Source: an uncultured Lachnospiraceae bacterium (lineage in GTDB: Bacteria; Bacillota; Clostridia; Lachnospirales; Lachnospiraceae). Taken from it: a stretch of DNA of 64,000 nt. Positions 1 to 9,086 of the stretch are shown here, piece after piece. Within the stretch, counting starts at the first letter, position 1. Each line of letters starts with the position of its first letter. Under the pieces are notes generated by a model. The model was not told where the DNA came from. It saw only the letters and a list, made by a program, of their open reading frames with translations, and did not search any database. The stretch lies in assembly GCA_900551235.1 (NCBI GenBank), contig URUU01000003.1, forward strand, positions 1 to 64,000. The letters run 5' to 3'. Made by a program: the position numbers and the translations under genes.

Positions 1-179
1 ACATCAGAAATAACATAGCCCCGCCAATGTCCGACATGCAGACCATTTCCTGACGGATACGGGAACATGTCCAGACAATAATATTTTGGTTTTTTACCAT
101 CATTGACGTTGACTGGATTTTTCTCCCAGTTCTGACGCCATTTTTTTTCAATCTCCTTATGATTATAAGGTGTTGCCAT
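1..179 (-). CDS. leuS: Leucyl-tRNA synthetase, N-terminal part (truncated by window edge)
   Basis: Reading from the ATG at 179 gives a protein beginning MATPYNHKEIEKKWRQNW, followed by KYYCLDMFPYPSG and HVGHWRGY. This is the start of a bacterial class I leucyl-tRNA synthetase, which charges tRNA-Leu in the cytoplasm; HVGH is the HIGH ATP-binding signature. Only about 59 codons lie in the window and the gene continues beyond the left edge. A GAGAGGA ribosome site precedes the start and a good promoter lies at 221-249. No T-box leader fits in the 85 bases upstream. Identification rests on recognising the conserved N-terminus. Confidence 0.93.
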   Translation of the reverse strand, partial: MATPYNHKEIEKKWRQNWEKNPVNVNDGKKPKYYCLDMFPYPSGNGLHVGHWRGYVISD

Positions 180-220
180 AATTAAACATCCTCTCTGTTT
201 ATCTTATTAAACTATCCTTT

Positions 221-249
221 ATTGTACCAATATTCCGTCTAAAATTCAA
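221..249 (-). promoter_or_regulatory. leuS promoter
   Basis: On the minus strand, -35 TTGAAT (244-249), a 17-base spacer and -10 TACAAT (221-226), about 42 bases before the leuS start. Confidence 0.7.
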
Positions 250-264
250 CGTTTTTGTTTGATT

Positions 265-1506
265 TTAAGCATTTTTAATCGACTTTAATAATGTGCTGAT
301 TTTCGGTGTCGTACCATAAAGAAGCACGCCGACACGATAAATCTTCGCTGAAAAAATGCCGATACCAAAGGCCGAAATAATTAAAATAGCAATGGAGAGG
401 ATAATTTCATATATCGGCACTGTACTCATGGCAATCCGGGTAAACATCGCCATCGGGGAAGTAAATGGTACAAAGGAACAGATTTTCATGGCCATATTAT
501 CTATGTTGCCGCTGGACATGGAAAACACAACGACAACAAAGGCCGCGATAAATAAAAATGTCAGAGGCATGACAGATGTATTGATATCCTCCACTTTGGA
601 TGCGGTTGAACCAATGGCTCCATATAAAAAGGCATAGATAAAAAAGCCTAAAATAAAGAAAATAAGCATATAGACCAGAAGGCTCAGCGGAACATTAAAA
701 ATGGATTTAATGAGCCCATTACCGCCCCAGTAACTTGCATTTAAGTTATAAAACAAAGCGGAAGCACCGAAAACAAGTATGAGCTGAGTCAATCCGGCCA
801 GCCCCGAACCAATAACCTTTCCAAACATCATGCTCGACGGCTTTGCGCTGGTAATGAGCAGTTCCATAGCCCTAGAGCTCTTTTCAGTGGCAACATTTGT
901 AGCCACCATCTGGCCGTAAAGCAAAATCACCATATATAATGCAAAAATCATAATATACGTGTAAAAGAAATTCTGCATCTGGTCCTTTCCAAGATTTTCG
1001 ACCTCATGCTCAATCTGCACATTTAAAATACTTCCGGCCTCCATCGGGTCAATACCCTTTTCAACCATGGCGCTCATGCGATAAATATTTTGGAAAAGTT
1101 CATCCGCTATCGACATATTCCCATCATACATCGAAAGATTATTCACATAGTAAGTATAAGACACAGGGCCCGTGACGGCAAATGCACACTCAGCTTCGCC
1201 GGACAATATTTGTTCCTTAACAGCTTCCATATCCTCTGTTGTCGCCTGAACATTATAATCCTCAAAGGCAGCCGAAAAAACCTGTTCCAGCGCCTCGGCC
1301 TCCTCCTCTGTGCCCGCTGTCACCAGCATCACCCTTTTCTCTTCCTTCCCAGCCGGTTCTGATTCCTTTTTGAAAAGCCCTGACATTCTCGGAAAAAACA
1401 TGACAATGCCAATGGCCAGCACAAGGAAAATGGTAATGCCCACAAAAATTTTATTTTTAAAATAATGCTGCAATTCAAATTTCAATATGATTAAAAACTG
1501 ATTCAT
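265..1506 (-). CDS. ABC-2 family transporter permease (NatB-like)
   Basis: A 413-residue membrane protein with one N-terminal helix (about residues 17-38), a long soluble domain (about 50-180), then a cluster of five or six hydrophobic helices. This is the layout of NatB/YhaP-type ABC-2 permeases, which export ions, peptides or drugs. The ATPase partner lies immediately upstream, 18 bases away, so the two form one exporter. The segment ATNVATEKSSRAMELLITSAKP is the typical coupling region after the soluble domain. The substrate cannot be inferred from sequence. Confidence 0.88.
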   Translation of the reverse strand: MNQFLIILKFELQHYFKNKIFVGITIFLVLAIGIVMFFPRMSGLFKKESEPAGKEEKRVMLVTAGTEEEAEALEQVFSAAFEDYNVQATTEDMEAVKEQILSGEAECAFAVTGPVSYTYYVNNLSMYDGNMSIADELFQNIYRMSAMVEKGIDPMEAGSILNVQIEHEVENLGKDQMQNFFYTYIMIFALYMVILLYGQMVATNVATEKSSRAMELLITSAKPSSMMFGKVIGSGLAGLTQLILVFGASALFYNLNASYWGGNGLIKSIFNVPLSLLVYMLIFFILGFFIYAFLYGAIGSTASKVEDINTSVMPLTFLFIAAFVVVVFSMSSGNIDNMAMKICSFVPFTSPMAMFTRIAMSTVPIYEIILSIAILIISAFGIGIFSAKIYRVGVLLYGTTPKISTLLKSIKNA

Positions 1507-1524
1507 GATTCTGTCCTTTCTTAT

Positions 1525-2409
1525 TTATTGTCCCGCATATTGGACAAAAATGTCATTCAATGATGGTTCATACAGCCTTATTTCATCCACATCATAATTT
1601 TCAACAAGTTGGCGCATCACCTTTTGCTTTTCCTCCGGGTTTTTCAATCTAATAATAAGTTCTTCCCTGTCACTTTCCATGCAGGCCTCCGCGAAATCCC
1701 TTTTAATCGCTTCCCTTTTATCGGAGCGGACCGCCAGGCTGTCCCGCCCATGGCTTTTCTTTATTTCACTTAAATTCCCCTGTAAAACAATCTCTCCATT
1801 ATTCAAAATGGCGATATAATCACAAAATTCCTCAATATAATTCATCTGATGACTGGAAAACAGAACAATCTTTCCCTTCGCTATCTCTTCCTTAACGACA
1901 TTTTTCAAAAGCATCGCATTCACCGGGTCCAGCCCGGAAAAAGGTTCATCCAGAATCACTATCTGAGGATTATGGGCCAATGCGGTAATTAACTGGATTT
2001 TCTGCTGATTTCCCTTTGAAAGTGTGTCCAACCGTTTATTCCGATATTCGGCCATTCCAAGATGCTCCAGCCAGTAGTCCACCGCTTTCACAGCCTCTTT
2101 TTTGCCCAGTCCCTTCAGCATGGCAAAATAAACAAGCTGGTCGAAAATCTTCTTTTTCGGATACAAGCCCCTTTCCTCCGGCAAATACCCGATTTTTACC
2201 TTTTCATAATTTATCGGTTCATTATCAAGCAGTATTTCGCCGCTGTCTGCCGGAAACACATCCATCAAAATACGGATTGTCGTCGTTTTTCCGGCGCCGT
2301 TGCGGCCAAGCAGCCCAAAGGCTTTGCCGCCGGCGGCCCGAAAGGATATTCCTTTCAAAACCCTTTTCTCGCCAAAACTTTTTTGAATTTCATGTATTGA
2401 AAGTTCCAT
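1525..2409 (-). CDS. ABC transporter ATP-binding protein (NatA-like)
   Basis: A 294-residue ABC ATPase that powers the neighbouring ABC-2 permease. It has Walker A GLLGRNGAGKTT, a signature loop LSKGNQQKIQ, Walker B IVILDEPFSGLDP and the switch His in LFSSHQM. The C-terminal part (about residues 215-294) resembles the regulatory extension found in NatA/CcmA-type subunits. I chose the ATG at 2409 over an in-frame TTG at 2424 because GAAGGAG sits 6 bases before it. The two genes form an operon from the promoter at 2445-2473. Confidence 0.92.
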   Translation of the reverse strand: MELSIHEIQKSFGEKRVLKGISFRAAGGKAFGLLGRNGAGKTTTIRILMDVFPADSGEILLDNEPINYEKVKIGYLPEERGLYPKKKIFDQLVYFAMLKGLGKKEAVKAVDYWLEHLGMAEYRNKRLDTLSKGNQQKIQLITALAHNPQIVILDEPFSGLDPVNAMLLKNVVKEEIAKGKIVLFSSHQMNYIEEFCDYIAILNNGEIVLQGNLSEIKKSHGRDSLAVRSDKREAIKRDFAEACMESDREELIIRLKNPEEKQKVMRQLVENYDVDEIRLYEPSLNDIFVQYAGQ

Positions 2410-2444
2410 TCTTTTCTCCTTCAAAAAATTATATTTTCATTTTT

Positions 2445-2473
2445 ATGATAATACGATTACAGAGAGATAACAA
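2445..2473 (-). promoter_or_regulatory. Promoter of the ABC exporter operon
   Basis: Minus strand: -35 TTGTTA (2468-2473), 17-base spacer, -10 TATCAT (2445-2450), 35 bases before the ATPase start. Confidence 0.5.
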
Positions 2474-2520
2474 CTTAATTTTTTCTTACTTATATTCAAC
2501 TTAATGTAATTTTACCAAAT

Positions 2521-2555
2521 AGCAAAACAGCCAGCCCCGGTAAAAGGCTGACTGC
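2521..2555 (-). terminator. Terminator of the EF-G-like gene
   Basis: Minus strand hairpin with arms CAGTCAGCC and GGCTGGCTG (2528-2554), followed by TTTTGCTATTT. It lies 35 bases after the stop codon of the EF-G-like gene. Confidence 0.75.
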
Positions 2556-2589
2556 TTTCAATACAACATTCACATTCAATATTTAAAGA

Positions 2590-4665
2590 TTATTCTGCTT
2601 TTTCGTTATCCGCAATAACTTTCTCCTGAACATCACTTGGAGCCTGCTCATATCTGCTGAAGGAATAAGCATAGCTTCCACGTCCGCCAGTCATAGAACG
2701 GAGGTTTGTGGAATAACCGTAAAGTTCAGACAGCGGAATATCTGCAATGATTTCTGTCTTTCCGCCTTCGGTTGGATTCATACCAAGTACACGGCCACGG
2801 CGTTTGTTCAGATCGCCCATAACGTCTCCGGTATATCTATCTGGGACAGTAACTTTTAAAGACGCGATCGGCTCAAGAAGTACCGGGGATGCCTCCAGGA
2901 ATCCTTTTTTGAATGCCTGAATAGATGCTGTCTTAAATGCCATTTCTGAAGAATCTACCGGATGGTAAGAACCATCATACAGAACAGCCTTCACACCAAC
3001 TACCGGATATCCGGCAAGAGGTCCTTTCAGAACAGCTTCCTGGACACCTTTTTCTACTGCCGGAAAATAATTCTTCGGAACGGCCCCGCCGACTACTTCC
3101 TGTTCAAATGCATATGGTGTCTCCAGATCTCCAAGCGGTTCAAAGCGCATTTTTACATGACCATACTGTCCATGACCTCCGGACTGCTTTTTGTATTTGG
3201 CTTCCACATCAGCACTCTTACGGATCGTCTCGCGGAATGCAACCTTTGGTCTTTCCAGTTCGATCTCAATCTTATATTTTGTAAGAAGTTTACTCTGAAT
3301 AATATCAATGTGCTGATCGCCCATACCGTAAATCAGAGTCTGACTGTTCTCTGCATCATTAACTACTTTCATCGTCAGATCTTCGTGCGTGATCTTCTGA
3401 AGTGCCTGTGCAACTTTATCTTCATCACCTTTGTTCTTTGCACGGTATCTCTTATATGTATAAGGTGTCGAAACTTCAATCTTTCCATAACGGATCGGTG
3501 TCGCCTTGGTAGAAAGCGTATCGCCGGTACGTGCCTTATCCAGTTTTGCGATTGCTCCGATGTCCCCGGCGTGAAGCTCCGGAACCTCGATTGGTTTGCT
3601 TCCTTCAAATACATACAGTTTATTTAATTTCTGTTCTGCATCTTTATCAATATTGAACAGTATATCATCATTTTTCACAACACCGGATTTTACCTTGATC
3701 ATGGAATATTTTCCAATAAACGGATCTACGATCGTTTTGAACACCTGGGCAGATTTCGCTTTTGCAAAATCATAGTCTGCCTCAAAAATTTCATTTGTCT
3801 TTGTATTGATGCCGGCAACGCTGCGCTTGTCCGGACTTGGGAAGTACTGTACAATGTCATCCAGCAGATTGGCAACACCGCGAAGCTGTACCGGTGAACC
3901 CATGGCAACCGGAACAATGTCACCGCTGGAAACATTCTGTGTCAGCGCCATCATGATCTCATGAACGGAAAACTCTTCTCCCGCAAAATAACGATCCATA
4001 AACTCCTCGCTGGTCTCAGCCACTGCCTCTAACAGGGTCTCTCTGTATTTTTCCAGATATTCATCCAGATATTCCGGAATCGGACACTCCTCCTTCTGAC
4101 CCTTTTCCAGCCATTTTCTTCCGGCTTTCTTTACAACATTTACATAACCGGTAAACTTCTCATTTTCACGGATTGGAAAATGGATCGGTGCGATCTTCTT
4201 TCCAAACTGTTCAGTCAGTTCTTCTGTGATCTGGCGGAAGCTGGCATTATCGAAGTCCATATTTGTGATAAAGATCATGCGCGGGAGGCTGTATTTTTCG
4301 CACAGCGCCCATGCCTTGAGTGTACCTACTTCTACTCCGTTCTTTCCATTTACAACGATCACGGCTGCATCTGCTGCCGCCGCTGCTTCTTCTGCTTCAC
4401 CTACAAAATCAAAATAACCCGGTGTATCCAGGATATTGACCTTAACATCGCCCCATGCGATCGGTACAAGGGAAGTACTGACGGAAAACTTGCGCCTGAT
4501 TTCTTCCTTATCAAAGTCACTGATGGTATTACCGTCTGTTACATTACCCAGTCTGCTGGTAATACCGCCAAGATATGCCATGGCCTCGACCAGACTGGTC
4601 TTACCCGAGCCGCCGTGTCCAAGAAGCACGACATTCCGAATTCTATCTGTTGTGTAAACTTTCAT
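2590..4665 (-). CDS. Elongation factor G-like GTPase (EF-G paralogue)
   Basis: A 691-residue translational GTPase with the full EF-G layout: G domain (1-280), domain II, then domains III-V ending near RGRVLGM and GRGSYAYSFSRYEQAP. P-loop GHGGSGKT is at 16-23. Two signature positions differ from housekeeping EF-G: the DTPGH motif is DTPGY (Tyr84 replaces the catalytic His) and the NKxD motif reads TNMD (134-137). It is therefore probably the EF-G-like clade found beside a normal fusA, and its GTPase may be slow or absent. The ATG at 4665 follows TTGGAGGACAACAGC. It has its own promoter and terminator. Confidence 0.9.
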   Translation of the reverse strand: MKVYTTDRIRNVVLLGHGGSGKTSLVEAMAYLGGITSRLGNVTDGNTISDFDKEEIRRKFSVSTSLVPIAWGDVKVNILDTPGYFDFVGEAEEAAAAADAAVIVVNGKNGVEVGTLKAWALCEKYSLPRMIFITNMDFDNASFRQITEELTEQFGKKIAPIHFPIRENEKFTGYVNVVKKAGRKWLEKGQKEECPIPEYLDEYLEKYRETLLEAVAETSEEFMDRYFAGEEFSVHEIMMALTQNVSSGDIVPVAMGSPVQLRGVANLLDDIVQYFPSPDKRSVAGINTKTNEIFEADYDFAKAKSAQVFKTIVDPFIGKYSMIKVKSGVVKNDDILFNIDKDAEQKLNKLYVFEGSKPIEVPELHAGDIGAIAKLDKARTGDTLSTKATPIRYGKIEVSTPYTYKRYRAKNKGDEDKVAQALQKITHEDLTMKVVNDAENSQTLIYGMGDQHIDIIQSKLLTKYKIEIELERPKVAFRETIRKSADVEAKYKKQSGGHGQYGHVKMRFEPLGDLETPYAFEQEVVGGAVPKNYFPAVEKGVQEAVLKGPLAGYPVVGVKAVLYDGSYHPVDSSEMAFKTASIQAFKKGFLEASPVLLEPIASLKVTVPDRYTGDVMGDLNKRRGRVLGMNPTEGGKTEIIADIPLSELYGYSTNLRSMTGGRGSYAYSFSRYEQAPSDVQEKVIADNEKAE

Positions 4666-4719
4666 GCTGTTGTCCTCCAATACAATTTATTCTTGAACTC
4701 TTCAAGGAATCATGTTTAT

Positions 4720-4748
4720 ATTCTACTAAAACTTTTGTAGTTTTTCAA
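4720..4748 (-). promoter_or_regulatory. Promoter of the EF-G-like gene
   Basis: Minus strand: -35 TTGAAA (4743-4748), 17-base spacer, -10 TAGAAT (4720-4725). The rest of the 4666-5028 gap is AT-rich and also holds the divergent tyrA promoter. Confidence 0.7.
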
Positions 4749-4940
4749 GTATTTTATTCAAATTATACAAGTTTTTTCAAAGTTTATAGATTTCATTTTA
4801 CTATTTTCTCCATTTTTCGTTTGAATTTCATATTTATTTCAAACAATATACACAACTCCATGTCATCTGTTGCATTTTTTATGATTCTGATGAGATTTGC
4901 TTCTTTCTTTTTTGCATTTTCACTTTAACGTGGAAAAGTG

Positions 4941-4969
4941 TTGACATTCTATTTTTGCAATAGTAAAAT
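4941..4969 (+). promoter_or_regulatory. Promoter of tyrA-aroA
   Basis: Consensus -35 TTGACA (4941-4946), 17-base spacer, -10 TAAAAT (4964-4969), 60 bases before the tyrA ATG. Confidence 0.8.
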
Positions 4970-5028
4970 GAACAGGAGTAAAAAAGAAAGAATTGTCGGC
5001 ATGTTCCGGCACACAAGAGGACATCATC

Positions 5029-6129
5029 ATGGAAACAACATTTACCGCCGGGTTTATCGGTCTTGGCCTGATCGGAGGCTCCATTGCCCGGGCTTTAAAA
5101 AAATATTATCCCAATGTACATATCCTGGCGCATACAAGAAGCACCCACACGACGGACTATGCTCTGGAACATGGAATTATAGATGAAATCTGTGACTGCG
5201 TGGATGAACGTTATCTGAAATGTGATTACATTTTTTTATGTGCACCTGTGGAATGCAATGCTTCCTATTTAAAAGCATTAAAACCATATTTGAAAAAGGG
5301 CTGTATTCTCACAGATGTCGGAAGCACCAAAACAAATATTCATAAAAAGGTGGAAGAACTGGCTTTGGAAGAATTTTTCATCGGCGGACATCCGATGGCA
5401 GGTTCTGAAAAGACCGGTATCGAAAATGCAAAAGCACATCTGCTGGAAAATGCCTACTACGTCCTGACACCTGCTTCCAAAGTATCACAGGAAATGATCG
5501 ACCGCTATTATGAACTGGTTGCATCTTTGAAAGCCATTCCTCTGATTCTTACTTATGAAAAGCACGACTATGTGACTGCTGCGATCAGCCATCTGCCGCA
5601 TATCATCGCTTCTTCCCTTGTAAACCTGGTAAAGAACTGTGATTATGAAGACGGCACCATGAAAAGAGTTGCTGCCGGCGGCTTCAAAGATATCACAAGA
5701 ATTGCTTCTTCTTCGCCTGAAATGTGGGAACAGATCTGTTCTGCCAACAGTGAAAATATCATCCAGGTACTGGACGAATACATCAACAGCCTGATCGGGA
5801 TCAAATTTTCTCTTGCGGAGCATAATACGCACTGTATTCACGATCTTTTTTCCACTTCCAGAGATTACCGCAATTCCATCTCGGATTCCGGAAGCGGACC
5901 AATTCCAAATTCCTATTCCATCTACTGCGATATGGTGGATGAAGCCGGCGGAATTGCAGCTCTGGCAACGATCCTTGCCACGAACGGCATCAGCATCAAA
6001 AATATTGGCATCGTACATAACCGTGAATTTGAGGAGGCCGTTCTCCATGTTGAATTTTACGAAGAAACCGCAAAAATAAAAGCAGCCGGGCTGCTTCGCA
6101 AATATCGTTATACTATATATGAAAGATAA
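5029..6129 (+). CDS. tyrA: Prephenate dehydrogenase with C-terminal ACT domain
   Basis: A 366-residue enzyme that oxidatively decarboxylates prephenate to 4-hydroxyphenylpyruvate with NAD(P), the committed step to tyrosine. The N-terminus carries a dinucleotide-binding motif GLGLIGGSIA, and GGHPMAGSEKTG is the conserved prephenate/catalytic His region. A C-terminal ACT-like domain (about 300-366, ALATILATNGISIKNIGIV) suggests feedback control by an amino acid. The ATG at 5029 follows AAGAGGA; an upstream in-frame TTG at 4993 has no well-spaced ribosome site. aroA follows after 15 bases in the same operon. Confidence 0.92.
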   Translation: METTFTAGFIGLGLIGGSIARALKKYYPNVHILAHTRSTHTTDYALEHGIIDEICDCVDERYLKCDYIFLCAPVECNASYLKALKPYLKKGCILTDVGSTKTNIHKKVEELALEEFFIGGHPMAGSEKTGIENAKAHLLENAYYVLTPASKVSQEMIDRYYELVASLKAIPLILTYEKHDYVTAAISHLPHIIASSLVNLVKNCDYEDGTMKRVAAGGFKDITRIASSSPEMWEQICSANSENIIQVLDEYINSLIGIKFSLAEHNTHCIHDLFSTSRDYRNSISDSGSGPIPNSYSIYCDMVDEAGGIAALATILATNGISIKNIGIVHNREFEEAVLHVEFYEETAKIKAAGLLRKYRYTIYER

Positions 6130-6144
6130 TATCAGGAGGTTTTG

Positions 6145-7428
6145 ATGGAATTTACAAAGACCAAAAATCCGCTTCGCGGCGAGATTACAATTCCGGGGGA
6201 CAAATCCATCTCCCACCGCGCAGTCATGTTTGGCGCGATCAGTGAAGGAACAACCGAAATCACAAATTTTCTGCAAGGGCAGGACTGTCTTTCGACAATC
6301 TCCTGTTTTCGTAAGATGGGAATCGAAATTGAAAATACAAAAGATAAAATCCTGGTTCACGGGCGCGGACTGCACGGACTGCAGGCTCCGTCCGATATTC
6401 TGGATGCAGGCAACAGCGGCACAACGACAAGACTGATCTGCGGCATCCTTGCCGGACAGGATTTCACAAGCGAACTGACCGGAGATGCTTCCATTCAGAA
6501 ACGTCCTATGGGACGTATTATCACACCGCTTTCTCTGATGCATGCCTCGGTGGAGAGTATCCGCCAAAATGGCTGTGCACCGCTTCGCATCACCGGTCAT
6601 TCCCTGAGAGGAATCCACTATGCATCACCGGTTGCCTCCGCCCAGGTAAAATCATGTGTCTTGTTGGCAGGACTTTACGCTGACGATAAAACTTCGGTGA
6701 CCGAACCGGCTTTATCAAGAAATCACACAGAAATCATGCTTCGTTCTTTTGGAGCTGCTATCACGTCTGAGGGCACAACCGCAACGATCCTGCCAAATCC
6801 AAAGTTATATGCCCAGAAGATTGAAGTTCCAGGCGATATCTCTTCTGCCGCTTATTTTCTGGCTGCCGCCCTGATTGTCCCAGGTTCAGAAATACGGATC
6901 TGCAACTGCGGCATTAACCAGACGCGCGACGGAATCCTGCGTGTCTGCCGTGCCATGGGTGCAGACATCACACTTCTGAATGAACATACTTCCGGCGGAG
7001 AAGCTGTCGCAGATATTCTCGTCCGCTACACACCGGATCTGAAAGGCTGTACGATCGAAGGCGATATCATACCGACACTGATCGATGAAATCCCGATCAT
7101 TGCCATCCTGGCCGCTTTTGCTCAGGGAACAACAACGATCCGCAACGCTGAAGAGCTGAAAGTCAAGGAATCGAACCGGCTCGACATCGTGGTCCATCAT
7201 CTGCGTGCCATGGGTGCAGATATCACAGGAACAGATGACGGGATGGTTATCCGCGGCGGAAGACCGCTGCACGGCGCTGTACTGGACAGTTTTCTGGATC
7301 ACCGCATCGCCATGTCCTTTGCCATCGCTTCCCTGATGACCGAAGGCACACTGACGATCGAACATGCTGACTGCGTCAATATCAGTTATCCTGCTTTTTA
7401 TCAGGATCTTCTTCGTCTTTCTGAATAA
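6145..7428 (+). CDS. aroA: 3-phosphoshikimate 1-carboxyvinyltransferase (EPSP synthase)
   Basis: A 427-residue EPSP synthase joining shikimate 3-phosphate and phosphoenolpyruvate in the aromatic amino acid pathway. Signatures are GDKSISHRAVMFGAI near the N-terminus, LDAGNSGTTTRL, and ELKVKESNRLD plus DHRIAMSFAIA near the end. The ATG at 6145 sits 5 bases after AGGAGG; a TTG directly before it is in frame but badly spaced. It is co-transcribed with tyrA. Its last 47 bases overlap tail-to-tail with the thioesterase gene on the other strand, leaving no room for a terminator. Confidence 0.95.
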   Translation: MEFTKTKNPLRGEITIPGDKSISHRAVMFGAISEGTTEITNFLQGQDCLSTISCFRKMGIEIENTKDKILVHGRGLHGLQAPSDILDAGNSGTTTRLICGILAGQDFTSELTGDASIQKRPMGRIITPLSLMHASVESIRQNGCAPLRITGHSLRGIHYASPVASAQVKSCVLLAGLYADDKTSVTEPALSRNHTEIMLRSFGAAITSEGTTATILPNPKLYAQKIEVPGDISSAAYFLAAALIVPGSEIRICNCGINQTRDGILRVCRAMGADITLLNEHTSGGEAVADILVRYTPDLKGCTIEGDIIPTLIDEIPIIAILAAFAQGTTTIRNAEELKVKESNRLDIVVHHLRAMGADITGTDDGMVIRGGRPLHGAVLDSFLDHRIAMSFAIASLMTEGTLTIEHADCVNISYPAFYQDLLRLSE

Positions 7429-7822
7429 ATGCCAGAAATCTTCTGTGTAATGCCGGATCTTCTTTTTTAAGTGAAACAGGTTTTGCTTCTTTATTTAAGA
7501 AGCAATGCCTGCTTCTCCCGGTTGTACAGAGCTTTTTGCTCTCATGACCGTACACCTCATAAGAGAAATCCAGAACGATTCCATTGTACTTTTCTACTTT
7601 CACCGCAATATCTACCTGATCATCAAAATGCACCATCGCCCGGTACACGGCTCCTGCTTCCAGCACAGGGATGATGATCCCTTTTTCTTCGATTTCCCGG
7701 TAAGAAAGACCACATTCTCTCATCCAGTTGATCCTTGCTTCTTCAAACCACCGGATATAGTTGGAATGATGTACAATCCCCATCTGATCCGTTTCATAAT
7801 ACTGTACTCTGCGTGTATACAT
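7382..7822 (-). CDS. YbgC/FadM-type acyl-CoA thioesterase
   Basis: A 146-residue single hot-dog-fold protein of the 4-hydroxybenzoyl-CoA thioesterase family. The N-terminal YYETDQMGIVHHSNYIRWFEEAR contains the conserved Asp of the active site in the context TDxxGxVHHxxY. Such enzymes hydrolyse short or medium acyl-CoA thioesters; the precise substrate is unknown. Its 3' end overlaps aroA by 47 bases on the opposite strand. The HAD phosphatase gene ends 12 bases upstream, so the two are likely one operon. Confidence 0.87.
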   Translation of the reverse strand: MYTRRVQYYETDQMGIVHHSNYIRWFEEARINWMRECGLSYREIEEKGIIIPVLEAGAVYRAMVHFDDQVDIAVKVEKYNGIVLDFSYEVYGHESKKLCTTGRSRHCFLNKEAKPVSLKKEDPALHRRFLAFIQKDEEDPDKKQDN

Positions 7823-7834
7823 GGCTCTCCTTTC

Positions 7835-8623
7835 TCAGATCAGACCATAGTGCTTCATGGCAAATGCAATACCATCATCTTCTACCGTCTTTGTTACAAA
7901 CTCTGCATAAGGTTCCAGAACGGAACTGTGTACTCCCATGGCAACCGCATGCGGCACATACCGGAACATCGGAAGGTCGTTACTGCTGTCACCAAATACA
8001 TAGGCATCTTCCAGACGAATGTTCATGTGTTCCAGGATATAGGCGATCGCACTGGCTTTCGAAAAACCTTTTGGCACTACTTCAAAGAAATCATTCTGCC
8101 GGTCAATCAGATCCATATCTTTTTCCAGATTCTTCCTTATCGCAGACAGATTTGTCTTGTCATCGTAATAAAAAACAAACTTATCATAATCAAAGCGATC
8201 CTGCTCTATGTATGTTTCAATGCCAAGTCCCATCGGTGCAAAATATCTTCTGGTATGTTCCACTCCTTCAAACCTTGTCATGTGCTTTGGAAAATAACAG
8301 TCATCTGCTGCTTCCAGAATCGGTTCCGCATGGTTTTCCTGTAAAATACGGATGATCTCTCTTCCACGCTCATGTGGGATCACACGGGAAAACATCACTT
8401 CATCTCCTGCCATAAGGTAAGTACCGCAGCCGCACAGATATCCTGAAAAGGGTGCTCTTTTCAGCTCCATCGGTACGCTGCAATAACACCTTCCTGTGTT
8501 GATAAATGTGATATTTCCAAGTTCTATGGTTTTTTTCAGTGCTTCTATGGCACTGTCCGGTATGTTTCCTGTTACATCGCTCAACAGTGTACCGTCAATA
8601 TCAAAAAATAACGCTTTTCTCAT
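7835..8623 (-). CDS. HAD-superfamily (Cof-type, IIB) phosphatase
   Basis: A 262-residue Cof-like hydrolase. It starts MRKALFFDIDGTLLSD, giving the DxDGT catalytic Asp pair; the GDSSNDLPMF motif near the C-terminus supplies the Mg-binding acids. A large C2 cap lies between. Members dephosphorylate small sugar or cofactor phosphates; the substrate is not evident. The ATG at 8623 is preferred over one at 8665 because it follows AGGAGG and begins right at the motif. It lies just downstream of the small RNA terminator. Confidence 0.9.
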   Translation of the reverse strand: MRKALFFDIDGTLLSDVTGNIPDSAIEALKKTIELGNITFINTGRCYCSVPMELKRAPFSGYLCGCGTYLMAGDEVMFSRVIPHERGREIIRILQENHAEPILEAADDCYFPKHMTRFEGVEHTRRYFAPMGLGIETYIEQDRFDYDKFVFYYDDKTNLSAIRKNLEKDMDLIDRQNDFFEVVPKGFSKASAIAYILEHMNIRLEDAYVFGDSSNDLPMFRYVPHAVAMGVHSSVLEPYAEFVTKTVEDDGIAFAMKHYGLI

Positions 8624-8676
8624 ACGTCTGTTTCCTCCTGTATTTCCGGCCAGATATTTCATCATACTTTGGCAAC

Positions 8677-8717
8677 AAAAAAGCTGCCGGCTGACTTTAG
8701 GCTGTCAGCCTGACAGC
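8677..8717 (-). terminator. Terminator of the 6S-like RNA
   Basis: Minus strand arms GCTGTCAGGCTGAC (8704-8717) and GTCAGCCGGCAGC (8683-8695), followed by TTTTTTG. Confidence 0.85.
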
Positions 8718-8912
8718 GAAATATTCATTCCCGGAATGCCGTTTCCTGCCTTTTGATTCCTGGCCAGGCCAGGTGGGTATCCGCAGCCTTAGCCGCTGTC
8801 CACCACTTACGCAAAGCGGCACGACATTGTATAAGGCGATATAAGATTCCCTATAATAACATTGCAGGTTCAAAATAACAGGAGTGTCGCACATCCCAGG
8901 TGATTTTTCATT
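8677..8912 (-). ncRNA. ssrS: Small structured RNA, probably 6S RNA
   Basis: A self-contained minus-strand unit with a consensus promoter, a roughly 190-base body with self-complementary segments (for example GCCGCT pairing with AGCGGC near 8790-8822, and CCTGG with CCAGG) and a strong terminator. Size, high-quality promoter and the absence of a convincing reading frame fit 6S RNA, which binds the housekeeping RNA polymerase. The segment CCTGTTATTTTGAACC near the 5' side resembles what I recall of Clostridia 6S RNAs, but I could not run a covariance search, so the family name is an inference. Confidence 0.55.
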
Positions 8913-8918
8913 GACTAC

Positions 8919-8947
8919 ATTATACTCTAGTATATCCGATTTTTCAA
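8919..8947 (-). promoter_or_regulatory. Promoter of the 6S-like RNA
   Basis: Minus strand: -35 TTGAAA (8942-8947), 17-base spacer, -10 TATAAT (8919-8924). Transcription would begin near 8912. Confidence 0.8.
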
Positions 8948-9086
8948 CTGAAAATTCAAGAAATCTATATACACTGTTTTTTCAATGTTTATTCTTTTTT
9001 TATTAGCAATTTTCCTAATTTTGTGTTAAAATAAGGATCATATTTGATTACTTTATGAAAGAAACAAAGAAATGGAGGAACTGCCA

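Noticed and set aside
8697..8894. A 65-codon minus-strand frame
   Set aside because: It falls inside the 6S-like RNA, has no ribosome site and its end is encoded by the terminator stem.
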